Shown here: one piece after another, positions 47,477 to 57,490 of the stretch
How the letters are laid out: the number at the start of each line of letters is the position of its first letter
Position numbering within the stretch: position 1 is the first letter of the stretch
DNA from: Isoetes taiwanensis
Lineage: Eukaryota > Streptophyta > Lycopodiopsida > Isoetales > Isoetaceae
Direction: 5' to 3'
NCBI GenBank assembly: GCA_021234155.1
Contig: JAJEKV010000108.1
Location: forward strand, 739,452-803,451
Length of the DNA: 64,000 nucleotides
Notes under the pieces: model-generated
Seen by the model: the letters and a program-made list of their open reading frames with translations, nothing else
What the model was told of the DNA's origin: nothing
The model's database searches: none
Position numbers and translations under genes: made by a program

Positions 47477-50465
47477 TCATTTTTCCACTAGCATCCCCAA
47501 GGATATGAGAACCTTATTCCTTACATTCTGAGGTATTGTAACTCTCGCTGTTTTACCAGGAATAGTTTTTGGAGTCCACGAGTACAATACGGTTTCAATG
47601 TCTAGCCAAAGATCAGGATCACTAGGATTTCTCCTCCACCTCTTTGTCCAACAATCTGAATATCTTTCTTTATCGGTGACATTACTCAACTGATGAACTG
47701 GACACCACCATTCCATGCGCACCTTATTGAAGTTAACATCACCTTCTTCTTTGCAAATATCCGGGATAGTGTATCCCAACCACACTGGATAGGTCTCTAG
47801 ATCTGCTGGTTTTACTACTACAAATTGGTGGCACTCCACGTCAGTAGAAGGTTCATAACAATCCATGCCTAGATATTTTGGCCTATCCTTCTTAGGACCA
47901 ACATAGTGTTTATCAAATTGAGGAGGGAGCATATGCCTCTCACAATGCTACTAATGGTACCATCATCTTCGCCAAGACCAGCCTAATGTTTTCCACTTAC
48001 TTTTAGGGAACCACCCTTCTTTTAGCTCTTCTGAGGATGTGTCTACCTCATCCAACAAGTTGATCACCTTCTTCCAATAATCTATCAATGCACGATTAGT
48101 CTCATCTATTTTAGTTTGCCAATGCTTGATGTAGTCATTGATGTCATCCTTAATCAATCCCAATTGCTTGACTTCTTCAGTTGGTTTTAGAGCTTTTGGT
48201 TGACCAGGAGGTATCATAGGCTTGCCATTTGCATCCCTGTGCCAAATTTCTGCCCCATCTCTCCACTTCTCCTCTGAAGGTCTCATTTTCCATTGCATGA
48301 TTGGAATCCCTTCTCTCACCCAAAAAGTGAATTGAAGAGGTCTAGAATGACCTTCCATGTCGAGAGCATAACCATCCACAAAACTCTTCCAATCAGGCAC
48401 TTCTTCTATGATAGATCCTATAGGAGATGGATTTGTACATCCATGAAATATTTCCAATAGCCTGAGAAAGTTGGTAACTGTCTGCTGTCTCAATACATGA
48501 CTATATTTTCCAAACAATGCATCCACATCCTCATGAGTATGTCCGGGCATTAGGAACCCCAAATTGACTCTTTCAAAAAATACCCCAACCTGTTAAGTAG
48601 GATAGGAAAGAAAACATCCACTGTTCTTATTTTGACCAAAGACAATTATCTAGTTGCAAGAGGAGCTTTTTCAAGGGGGATCTCGAGGTTTAGCACGAGA
48701 TGTTGAAGCTCCAACATGTTCATTAGGTCCATTCCTCCTAAACCTTGCCTTGCTAAACTTTTCAATAATGTTAGGGGTTCCATCCAACAATGCACTATGT
48801 AGTGTCCGGCTAGCTGTAGGATCCTCGAGGTGACCATTGTAACCCTTCTCATAGTTTCTTAAACACCTCATGATACTCCCCAATGTGAAAATCGGACCAT
48901 CACTCCACAACTCTAAACCGAAATGGCCATAATAGGTCCGAGACCCACCATGCAATATTGCCCCAGCCATTGAAATCAAGAAAGGGTATGATCTTCCACA
49001 TGACTTAGGAATGTACTTGAATTGTGGAAGACAAGTCTTCTGTTGGTCCATTTTATCATGTATAATACATAGATAGTTACTAGGTTCCATTGCAGATAAG
49101 GTCCTCCACATCCAATAAGTTGATCTACATGATAGTTGATCTGTCATATGGTCCTTCATATGTTCCCTTATCTTTGCCCTTAGACTTGGTTGCACAGTCT
49201 TATCTAGTGTCTCCTTCAGCTTAGCACATAAATTGCACTTGGCAAAGTTGTTTGAAGTTGCTATGGTGACATGCTTGAAATGCTTATTCCATAGCCTACT
49301 AAAACTGGGCTGGGATATAGAGGCCACTCCAAGTTCCCGAAGCAATGCATTTATTTCCTCTAATATGCTCTTCTGGGTACAATGGGATGGCAATCTCTTT
49401 TCAACAATAACTCTACCCTGTTACTCTTATGTGGCATGTTTTCTGCATTGAAATCCACATATCTTTCAAATATTTCCTTTGCAGCTATAGTTCTTGAGGT
49501 AGGCCTTACCAGGCCAGTGTTCCCATGCAATGCAATCCTACTACCATTTTCATGTCTCTTTTGCCAGTTGTGCCAAGAAGAGGTTGGAATTCCATGTATA
49601 GCCATCCATGCTTTTGAACATATCCACTTTCCATTCAATGGGAATCTTTTCTTCTTTGATCTTTCATCCTGAATTGCATAGCCAAATATGGTGTACATGA
49701 AATTCCTCCTGCTATCACACTTATGTTCCTGATATGTAGCTCTTGCTACCACCATCTCCTCTAATGTGAACATTCTAATACAGGAGGCCCAACAACATTC
49801 ACTTCCTCTAACCGCATCGTGGCTTGTGGAGAACAATCATAACTGGACTTGCATCTTTTGGTGGGATAATGTTTGAAAGTTGGAAGTGGCCTCTTGCTAC
49901 AATCGCGGTGAACATTATTGATAATGGTTCTACATCTATAGGAAACGTGTAGTTCCTCCGGTTGAATATCGCCCCTAGGCCATGCAACAATAGTTGGAAC
50001 CTCTAGTTGCTTCACACAAGCTAGGCATTCTTGTTTTGCCTGAACCCTTTTCCTTCCAATTGTCATATAATTTTGAGATTGCCACACCTAACCCTGTCCT
50101 CCCCTAATCTTTCATCATTCCTTTGCATTGATAGGATCTGCTAGAACAATAATCCCTTCTCCCCAGTGCCTCTCATTGCATGCATGCAGGATCTTGACCT
50201 TTTTGTTTTTCCAATCGACCCGAGTATAAAGTACAATTTCCTTTCCTTTGGCATCATCCATTTCATTTGAGGTCTTTTCCTTTCCTTTGCCATCATCAAC
50301 ATCATTTGGAGTCTTTTCCTTTCCTTTGCCATCATCAACATCATTTGAGGTATTTTCCTTTCCTTGGCCATCATGTTCATTAGTTGGGGATTTTTCCTTG
50401 CCTTGATCAGCATCATTAGGGGTTTTTTTTTTTAGCATTTTGCATGCCATTGACCTAGAATGCAT
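47477..50465 (-). pseudogene. DUF7869-type transposon protein (best copy, several frame breaks)
   Basis: Read from 50465 down to 47477, about 950 codons in six overlapping open blocks. N-terminal: tandem acidic/Lys repeats (VDDGKGKEKTPND three times) and VLYTRVDWKNKKVKILHAC. Middle: QECLACVKQLEVPTIVAWPR, FTLEEMVVARATYQEHKCDS, RSKKKRFPLNGKWICSKAWM, then a helical region with KCNLCAKLKETL. Core: CIIHDKMDQQKTCLPQFKYI, later LQLDNCLWSK, then GFLMPGHTHEDVDALFGKYS. C-terminal: KPADLETYPVWLGYTIPDIC and RMEWWCPVHQL. The D..MDQ / LDN / GHTHEDVD series is the signature of DUF7869 proteins, which I interpret as an RNase H-like integrase core. A TAA follows LWSK in both copies, either a real lesion or an intron edge. 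Other breaks sit near CTG/CAG. Confidence 0.7.
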
Positions 50466-50599
50466 AAAAACATATAGTAAGTTAGCATATCCAAATAACC
50501 TCTCAATAACATGTTCATAAACGAAAGCCTCATATGTCTTATTCTATTTGATCATTCTATTTATATAATGGGACTCCCCAAGTTATTTTCCTCAACATT

Positions 50600-50955
50600 A
50601 TATATGAATAAAACCCTCTACTTATTAACCTTCTAACTTGTATCCTATAATAACCTTTGTAATAAATTTTAACCCTTAAAGGGGTAACCTTGGTATCCTA
50701 TAATAACCCTTATAATAAATTTAACCTTGTTATTACAAGGGAATAACCTTGTCCTTAAAACAATTAACCTTGGTATCCTATATGAATAAAACCCTCTACT
50801 TATTAACCTTCTAACTTGTATCCTATAATAACCTTTGTAATAAACTTTAAGCTTGTAATTAGGGATAACCTTGGTATCCTATAATAACCCTTATAATAAA
50901 TTTAACCTTGTTATTACAAGGGAATAACCTTGTCCTTAAAACAATTAATGCAATA
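50600..50955. repeat. AT-rich tandem repeat, about 177 bp period (copy 2)
   Basis: Same array as 24380-24745, starting ATGAATAAAACCCTCTACTT at about 50604 and 50781. Nearly identical to copy 1, with few CTG/CAG sites and few differences between the copies. Confidence 0.85.
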
Positions 50956-51059
50956 AATGAAGTTATAATGGTTATAATGGCTGCACTAAATTTTGAAAGC
51001 GCTTATTATTTCAAGTTAGCATTCGTTTTTGAACTTTCTCTCTCACTTTGAATTCCAAT

Positions 51060-51500
51060 TCCAATTCCACAAAGTTCTAGGCGCCAATTCCAATGCATAC
51101 GCTTACGCTTCCAATTCTAGGCTTCCAATTGTAATACTTACGCTCGGGCTTCTACGCTTCAATATACTACGCTTCAATATCGGCTTCTCGGCTTCTATCG
51201 CTTTAAACTATCGGCTTCTATCTGTTTTATCGGCTTCTATCGTCTTCTATCGTTTTTTATTTGCGCTTTTGAGCTTTTAGGCTTCTACAATCTTACCTTT
51301 AGGGTTTTGGCTCAAAGGTTTCTACAAAGCATTAGATTAAAGGTCTCGGTTTTTTTTTGGCTTTTTCGCTCTTTACAATCTCGGCTTGGAATAACAAAGT
51401 TTTACGGTTTTTGGTTTTTGGTGTTAAAGCTTCGGCTTCTCGGTTTCCAAATTATTTGCTATTGCTTCTTCTCGGCTTCTTAAGGCTCAAATCATCCTTT
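51060..51500. repeat. CGGCTTCTAT-type repeats (copy 2)
   Basis: Counterpart of 24850-25500 with repeated CGGCTTCTATC and GGCTTC words. The following stretch to 51960 holds CTATCTGCTC repeats that read as CTATCTCCGCTTC or similar in copy 1. Confidence 0.7.
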
Positions 51501-52078
51501 GTTCTTAAAAGGTTAGTATTTCTGTTCTTTACTTAAAGTAGTATAATGAAGCCGTGGTTAATCAAGGGGAGTGCTTTCTGGCTTAGACTTTTACATGCAT
51601 CAGTCCTATACTGGCCTAGCACCTTCGGATACAGATCTATTGCTTATAAACATGTTTCTATTGTTTATATGATCTTGCTCTATGATCTTGCTGTATCTGC
51701 TCTTATTCTATTTCACTAGCTCTTGCTCTATCTGCTCTATCTACTCTATCTGCTCTTATTCTATCTGCTCTAAATAATGAACCAAAACAATGAACAAAAT
51801 CAATGAACTATGATCTTGCTCTAACTGCTCTAAATAATGAACCAAAACAATGAACTAAATAATGAACTAAACAAGGAGTATTACTATTTGTATTCTGCGC
51901 TATCTGTTCAGATTCTATCTGCTCTAGATTTGCTCTATCTATTCCCCTGGCTTCGTATTCTATTTTTCTGCATTTTTTTTTTCTATAGAATGAAAAGTTA
52001 GAATGGCTTAAATCGCTTACGATTTCTAGTTTGGCATTCGTAGTTTGGCCTTTCTATGTCATACTGCTTTACACAAAT

Positions 52079-52139
52079 CGCGCCAGGCGCGTGTGAAGTA
52101 CATCTGTGAAAAATCAATATAGCAAACGCGCCTGGCGCA
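52079..52139. repeat. Paired palindromic boxes upstream of the small ORF (copy 2)
   Basis: CGCGCCAGGCGCG at 52079-52091 and CGCGCCTGGCGCA at 52127-52139, identical in sequence and spacing to the copy 1 pair at 25892/25940. Confidence 0.85.
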
Positions 52140-52228
52140 TTTTGGATTTTGTATATTTTGAATCGTTTTCTGGGGAGAGGAATATCATTTGCTAATTAGT
52201 TAATTTCTCTCGTTCTAGTGCATTACAC

Positions 52229-52540
52229 ATGGCCGCTTCTAGTTCAAATGTACTCGACGGACACCATCAACGTTGGACCGCATAAGATACTACTTTGATT
52301 GTGCCGTTTTCAAAACATTCAGAGAGCTGGAGAAGCCATATGACGATCTGCTTGTGGGGCCATGGGAATGCTACCATCGCATCACCGACATATACGCTCC
52401 TCATGCTCTTAGTAAGGCTCATGTCAACAAATAAATAACGAGGATTTTATTTATAGTATCAAGGATCGATACAAAGACTATGGTTTGGAGACTCGACATT
52501 CAAGTAGGGAAGAAGAGGATGATGTCATATCACAAAGTGG
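52229..52540 (+). pseudogene. Small ORF of the long repeat, frame-broken (copy 2)
   Basis: Starts MAASSSNVL like 26042-26353 but loses frame after about 9 codons. Later parts (GPWECYHRI equivalent, EEEDDVISQ equivalent) are recognisable in other frames. Several differences from copy 1 fall at CTG/CAG-type positions. Confidence 0.6.
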
Positions 52541-52611
52541 TCCAACGGCACTTTACCTAGATTGGGCGATGAAGTGGGCCTATGTGACATTTTGTAAAGA
52601 TAGGAAGAACT

Positions 52612-52690
52612 CGCTACCGGGCGATTTTCAAAGATGGAGATGTATATATTTTTTTTGATTATAAATACAAACTACCGGGCGCAATTTTGC
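52612..52690. repeat. Paired palindromic boxes downstream of the small ORF (copy 2)
   Basis: CGCTACCGGGCGA at 52612-52624 and CTACCGGGCGCA at about 52672-52683 occupy the positions of CGCGCCTGGCGCA and CGGCGCTGGCGCA in copy 1. They are degraded or miscalled forms of the same box. Confidence 0.7.
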
Positions 52691-52941
52691 ATTTTAAACT
52701 TTAATGTCACGCTTTATTTTATTATCTTTTTTTTATATGCAATGTCGAAAACATTGAATCCTTTGATGCCCTCCACCCAAAGAGGATTCAACCCCAAGAA
52801 ACTACATATTTTCGTTAACGTGTAGTTTCATGGGGTTGATAAGACTGGCTAAAGAACATCAAAGAATCCAAAATTCACAACATCACGCAGATGTTATGAT
52901 ATATTCTTTTTTTTTGGACTGTCCTCAGTATACATACCTTT

Positions 52942-53322
52942 TCATAATTTAAGATCTATAAAATTATAGCTTCTTTGTATCAGAAGGTCTGTACATACCT
53001 TTTTTAGACGTTCTTTTGGCCACGCCACAAATGTGCCCACGCTCTCCCCGATTGTGTCGCCACCTGGATGTCTTCTTGGAAGAGCTTCATCCTCATAGTT
53101 GCAATTTATAATGCTCACTTTACAGAAACTGTTTCCAAGAGGGACGCCATGGCACTTAGATTCAGGGTCCAGGTCTTCGATTTTACATAATCCAAGTCGA
53201 CGCTTCAAGTTTGCCGTTAATAGATAGCATTCTTCTCCGACGCTGATAATTGAAAATATTAAAAGAATGATTTCACATGAACAGTCTTCAAGAATATAAT
53301 ATGTTTCAAGAACAGTCTTCAA
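52942..53322 (-). pseudogene. DUF8039-like domain (copy 2, longer frame)
   Basis: 126-codon minus-strand frame. The domain part reads ISVGEECYLLTANLKRRLGL, CKIEDLDPESKCHGVPLGNS, FCKVSIINCNYEDEALPRRH and GGDTIGESVGTFVAWPKERL. Compared with copy 1 it keeps the HPGGDT segment in frame. The N-terminal MKTVLETYYILEDCSCEIIL is likely intron read-through. The match is to the plant transposon domain DUF8039 as I remember it; the domain is usually part of a much larger protein, and only this exon is identifiable here. Confidence 0.5.
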
Positions 53323-53722
53323 ATCCTACTCACCATAGTTTGTCCGACATGATAGCGTGTCGATCAGTCGAGGATGCGATCGCTAAGTCGAGGCGGTCGA
53401 TCAGTCGAGGAGGCGGTCGATCAGTCGAAGTCGGCGAGTCGATGCGGTTTCTTGAAAAATTCGGTGGCGAATGAATAATTCGGCGTGCCACATAGGCGTT
53501 TCTTGAAAATAATATAAATAAATATCGTGGATGCTTTTAATAAGAAAATTAAGTTTTTAATTTGAAATGAGCGAATGTTAATATAGGCGGATAAGCGGTT
53601 AATATAGGCGGATAAATTGTAATTTAAAATTGATAGCAACTGACGGTTCGGATAATGCACCCATAACGTGATAAATTTGAATCAAGGTCCCATAACATTG
53701 CATTCTAACATTGCAAAAGAAT

Positions 53723-53845
53723 ATGGCGCCCCGGAGGATCGGGCTTAACGAGAGGTAGAGGCGAGGGAGAGGCGCAGGAGAGGTGGGCGGGCCGCCACTC
53801 GGGAAGTTCCCGAACAAATCGACAAAGACTCATGAAGCTGGTGTA
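53723..53845 (+). pseudogene. Arg-Gly-rich first exon of the plus-strand gene (copy 2)
   Basis: Counterpart of 27545-27665. It begins with ATGGCGCC and has the GAGAGGTAGAGGCG / GGAGAGGCGCAG repeats, but differs at several CAG sites and contains a stop in the literal reading. The donor reads GAAGCTG/GTGTATTT where copy 1 has GAAGCAG/GTATTT. The acceptor at about 54370 reads CTTTCGTGATCTT where copy 1 has CTTTCAGGATCTT. Both changes fall on CAG trinucleotides. Confidence 0.6.
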
Positions 53846-54205
53846 TTTACTATTTCTTCTCGATTTCTACGCTTCGTGGTTATTTTTAAGTTTTCCTCCG
53901 GCCTCGTGGTGGTTTTTTATCATTTTTCTACTGTCTCTGGTTTTCTACCTTTTATATTGTTTCGGTCATTTCTATTGCTTTTACTACCTTGTTTTGTGTG
54001 TTTTTGTTATAATCTTCTCCCAGACTCGTGTTTTTGTTTTGTATTCTCCATTTCGTATAATGTAGACCGCTTAATTATAGTTTCTTTTTGCGGACTTGTT
54101 TGTTTATACTTTTGTTCCAGATTCTCCAGCTCTTTTGACAAGTCTTTTTTTGTAGCCTAGTATGTCTCTTTATAATATAGAGCGTTTGTAGGGCCCTTCT
54201 TAAAA

Positions 54206-54340
54206 ACGCCGCCGGCGCTGACATTTATAATGTAGAGCCTCCTCGATATGATTGTTTTTGTTGTCTCGCTTATTTTTCCTGTGGTACCATTTATGTTTTT
54301 GAAAGTAAAGGTTGCCTATCAAAACTTCGCCTCCGCGCGA
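54206..54340. repeat. Palindromic boxes inside the first intron (copy 2)
   Basis: ACGCCGCCGGCGCTGACATT at 54206 and TTCGCCTCCGCGCGATTTC at about 54326 correspond to the boxes at 28034 and 28148 in copy 1. Confidence 0.65.
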
Positions 54341-54389
54341 TTTCATTACTCACCACATGATTGTAACTTTCGTGATCTTCTAAAAATGT

Positions 54390-55510
54390 GAAAAGAAAAG
54401 CAAAGCCCCGCGTAGGGTCCAGTGGACATCCGCACGTAAAAACCAAGAACGGAGGAAGATGTATCGCTTGCAGATTTGGCACAACGCTAGACCATTGACG
54501 ATAATGATCGAATAATGAAGGCTCGGGTAGAGCCTCCATGTCCGTAAGAAGATCTACCAGAGGGCTGAATGGTATGTGGAGATCTTCAAGACTAGCGGAA
54601 AGACAGATCCGATTTTCATGTCTAGAGTTAAGGAAATAGATCAAATGAAGAAACAAGGTATTCGATCACACGCTAAGAATAGGACGATTCATACCGTTCA
54701 GATTACTTGAAGCGGTCAGAAAAAATAAAAAAGTATTGAAGAAGTTAAATTATCGCAGCGCGGTTCCTTTAAAGAGACTGCCCCTAAGAATCCGATGAGG
54801 GCCGCAGATAACCTCTTCAAATTTGGTTGGTCGTGGTGATCCATTGACACCAAAAAAAATATGTGAAGGTCTCTCACCGTGAGAAGAGCAATCAAGACAA
54901 GGTCGCAAATTTAGTCTGTACCTACAAGCTTTTAAAAGAGAAGGAAGATGCAAGTTCTAGAGCCGTGGAAACACCGTGACATTCTAGGCATTACTGATAT
55001 GACTAGTGATGACGACAAGGCTTGGAGACAGCTTAGAGGCCATGAGCAAACTCAAGAAATATGTCGACAAGTATCCATCGGCCTTAACTTCACGCATCCT
55101 ATCCATGTCGATGTGCTTTTCAGTCCAGTCCAAGGCTATGTTTGTCGCCAGAAGATATACAAGCAAAGACGCAATGGAAATAGTCAACAAAGATGATAGA
55201 AAACCCGTGATTAAAGCCAATGCCTAGCAGATGTGGTGCCTTTTGATATGAAGATGAAGAAGGTGTTGATATGGAATAAACTTGAAGATTTAATTGGCAA
55301 CCTCGATATTCACTTCATGATAATAGATGGCCAAAGATTCGCTGGAGGCGCAGAAGGTTTTGATCACCAAGCACAAAAAATCGGAAATCGCTTATTCTAT
55401 AGATCATATTCAAATTGAAATTGGTTCCTCGTTGGCTCAACAATGCCAGCAGTAATTAGTCTAAATCAAAGCACATCGAATGACATGGGAAAGACATTCC
55501 TATACAAAAG
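54390..55510 (+). CDS. Plus-strand gene of the element, middle exons
   Basis: Coding blocks in shifting frames: YVEIFKTSGKTDPIFMSRVK and EIDQMKKQG ending at a plausible CAAG/GTATTC donor (about 54547-54658); LGDSLEAMSKLKKYVDKYPS then FVARRYTSKDAMEIVNKDDR (55010-55215); VVPFDMKMKKVLIWNKLEDL (55225-55310); MAKDSLEAQKVLITKHKKSE (from 55328) with IDHIQIEIGSSLAQQCQQ; and after a slip at CAGCAG, SLNQSTSNDMGKTFLYK ending at AAAAG/GTATTT (55510/55511). Amphipathic, charged composition suggests helical or coiled-coil structure. No family recognised. Confidence 0.5.
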
Positions 55511-55853
55511 GTATTTTATTTTCCCACACATAGCGTTCCAAATCGCGCCAAATTTTTGCTTAATCACGTATTTACCGGGCGCCCATTTCTTCATATGGCA
55601 TACATGAAGAAATCGCCGCCAGCGCCGCTTTTGTAAAAATACGCGGATTATTTAAAACGCCGGGCGATTTTATGTTGTTATTTTGTTTTGACGGATTTAT
55701 AATAAACGCCACCGGGCCAATTCTTCATCATGAAGAAATCGCGCCAGCGCCGCTTTTGTAAATCCGGGTTAACTAAAACTACCGGGCGCCGCTTTTTATA
55801 TTGTTACTTTCACCTACCGCCTATTTTTTTATCTAACGGCCCATATTTTGCAG
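55511..55853 (+). other. 343-bp intron packed with palindromic boxes
   Basis: Donor CAAAAG/GTATTT and acceptor TTTTGCAG/TCCCGATG join AAA AG with T to give Lys-Ser in phase (FLYK/SPDVEQLC). Inside are seven GC-rich boxes at about 55543, 55572, 55611, 55657, 55705, 55738 and 55780. Between them are inverted phrases ATTTCTTCAT...ATGAAGAAAT (55585-55612) and ATTCTTCATCATGAAGAAAT (55720-55739), each bracketed by a box on either side. Confidence 0.7.
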
Positions 55854-56653
55854 TCCCGATGTGGAGCAGTTATGCACGCCAGAACCAATGGATCAATATG
55901 GAAAACCAATGCCGACTGCATAAGGGCAATCTAAGAGTGCCGAATTCAAATTACTAGAAAGGACAATCGTGCCAAACCATAATACGTGACAAGACCAAGG
56001 GCACTAGATCAAAGAAGAAAAAAGGGGATGCAAACAAGCCGGCCGGGAAGAGCAAACGGTGCCAAAGGATGCCCGCAAGATTGTTTTTTCTTCCACCGTG
56101 TATGGGAAAAGTGGAACTAATTTTGGGACGCTTATTCGAAAAGAAGTTGCCGATTCGTATGGCGGGTTTCCTCCACAAGATACGCCTATTTTGATATAGG
56201 TATCACGTAAAATGAGAAAGGCACAAGGATTGGATGATGCAAAATTAATCTCTGTTTCCAGATAGTTGCATCGAAAAGGAAGTTATCTACAAGAAAACGC
56301 CCGCAAAGAAAGCACTTGACATCTTTCAAGATGCATGCGAATCGATAAAAAATATGAAAGTCGAAAAAAAAGTCAAGCATTAAGAACTACAAAGGCTCTC
56401 GTGAGACTTCATGTTATCGAGATAGGCTTAATGCAAAAGTACAACGATCTAATGATGACATTAAGAAATATGTATTTTGGTCAAAAGATTTTGTGAAGCA
56501 AACAAAGGCGAAGAATGTGGCAACTCTTAAGGGGATTCACACGAAAGTTGTGTCTGACCTAAAAAGAAAAGTTGCTTTGGTGAAGAAGACGGCAGAAGAG
56601 GAGTCTCCTTTTTTCTATAAGGTGTCCACTGGTCATAAGTGTGCCATACCAGA
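55854..56653 (+). CDS. Plus-strand gene, exon interrupted by a hAT MITE (left part)
   Basis: Starts SPDVEQLCTPEPMDQYGKPM and passes through a Lys-rich stretch (frame slips near 55918 and 56030). Then come ARKIVFSSTVYGKSGTNFGT and LIRKEVADSYGGFPPQDTPI (56070-56185), a further basic helical region (DIKKYVFWSKDFVKQTKAKN, VATLKGIHTKVVSDLKRKVA), then EESPFFYKVSTGHKCAIPD, where the MITE interrupts. The coding sequence resumes in the same frame after 57267. Function unknown. Confidence 0.5.
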
Positions 56654-57266
56654 CATGGAATAATTTAAGGGCTAAACTTAGCTATTTGGCGATTTTTTAG
56701 CACATTTTCAAAAAAATTTGGCTAAAGTAAATGGAAAAAATTGGTAAAAAAATAATAATTTTAGCTTAACTTTTTTCGGGACTGCACCAACCTTGGAGCT
56801 CTTTAGCCAAATGCTAGAAAGTAAGAGAGTGAAATTTTATATTGTTTAGCTAAACCATATAAACTTTTAGAATGAATTTCGGGCTAGTTTAGCTAACATC
56901 ATTCTAGTTTATATGAAATATATGATTAATAGTTTAGTTTCTAGCATTATGAATTAATTTGAGTCCTAGACTTTGCTAGCTAGCATTATTTTAGAATATT
57001 TTCACAAAGAAAATGATCAAAATAAATGGAATATATTGAAAAAAAGGTATCGTAATTTGGCTTAATATTTTCTGTTGGCCACACCATAGAAATGTTTGGG
57101 TTGATGTTTGGGTTAGTTTAGCTAAACGCTAGAAAGTATGAGAGGAAAAATGTGTAGAGTTTAGCTAAACCACAGAAAGTTTTGGAATTAATATCGAACA
57201 AGTTTAGCTAAAGCCATTCTGGCTAATAAGAAATATGCGATTAGTAATTTATTCCCTGATACCAGA
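56646..57266. mobile_element. Non-autonomous hAT-type MITE with 8-bp target duplication
   Basis: Target duplication ATACCAGA at 56646-56653 and 57259-57266 brackets a 605-bp AT-rich element. Its ends are CATGGAATAATTTA (56654-56667) and TAATTTATTCCCTG (57245-57258), inverted repeats matching at 12 of 14 positions. An 8-bp duplication and a CAGGG-type terminus are the known hallmarks of hAT elements. No transposase inside, but an internal duplicated motif (TTTAGCTAAAC with GCTAGAAAGTA) occurs near 56808-56860 and 57115-57175. The host reading frame is continuous across the duplication (...KCAIPD / IPDVGEGP...), so the insertion split an exon. Confidence 0.9.
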
Positions 57267-57490
57267 CGTGGGTGAAGGGCCAACCGACATCACTCTATTT
57301 GTTCTTGATAGCCGTGGCACGAGATGGACACAAGATGATTACAGCACCTTCTTCAACACATGCAATTGGGTTTGACGACCGAGATGCATTATATTATCGC
57401 GGATAGTTTGCCACTCCGACATGTCCCTACGATATGCACTAGCTGCCGCAAATGATGTCGAATGCATTAAAGTGATGAGGCAAGCAAAGA
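57259..57490 (+). CDS. Plus-strand gene, exon part right of the MITE
   Basis: Continues IPDVGEGPTDITLFVLDSRG then TRWTQDDYSTFFNTCN in the frame broken at 56653. It loses frame near 57375 and picks up DMSLRYALAAANDVECIKVM (57415-57475), leading into the ORF at 57491. TLFVLDSRGTRW is an isolated strand-turn-like phrase; I do not recognise the fold. Confidence 0.5.

Larger units (their letters stand above)
44308..54985. mobile_element. Long dispersed repeat, copy 2 (core about 10.7 kb)
   Basis: Direct-orientation copy of 18083-28810, with all sub-regions in the same order. Unlike copy 1, the plus-strand gene at its right side continues past the end of homology to at least 59172, and palindromic boxes of the same family continue to about 60025. 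The full element is therefore probably at least 15 kb. No terminal inverted or long terminal repeats were found at 44308 or near 60 kb. Confidence 0.8.
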
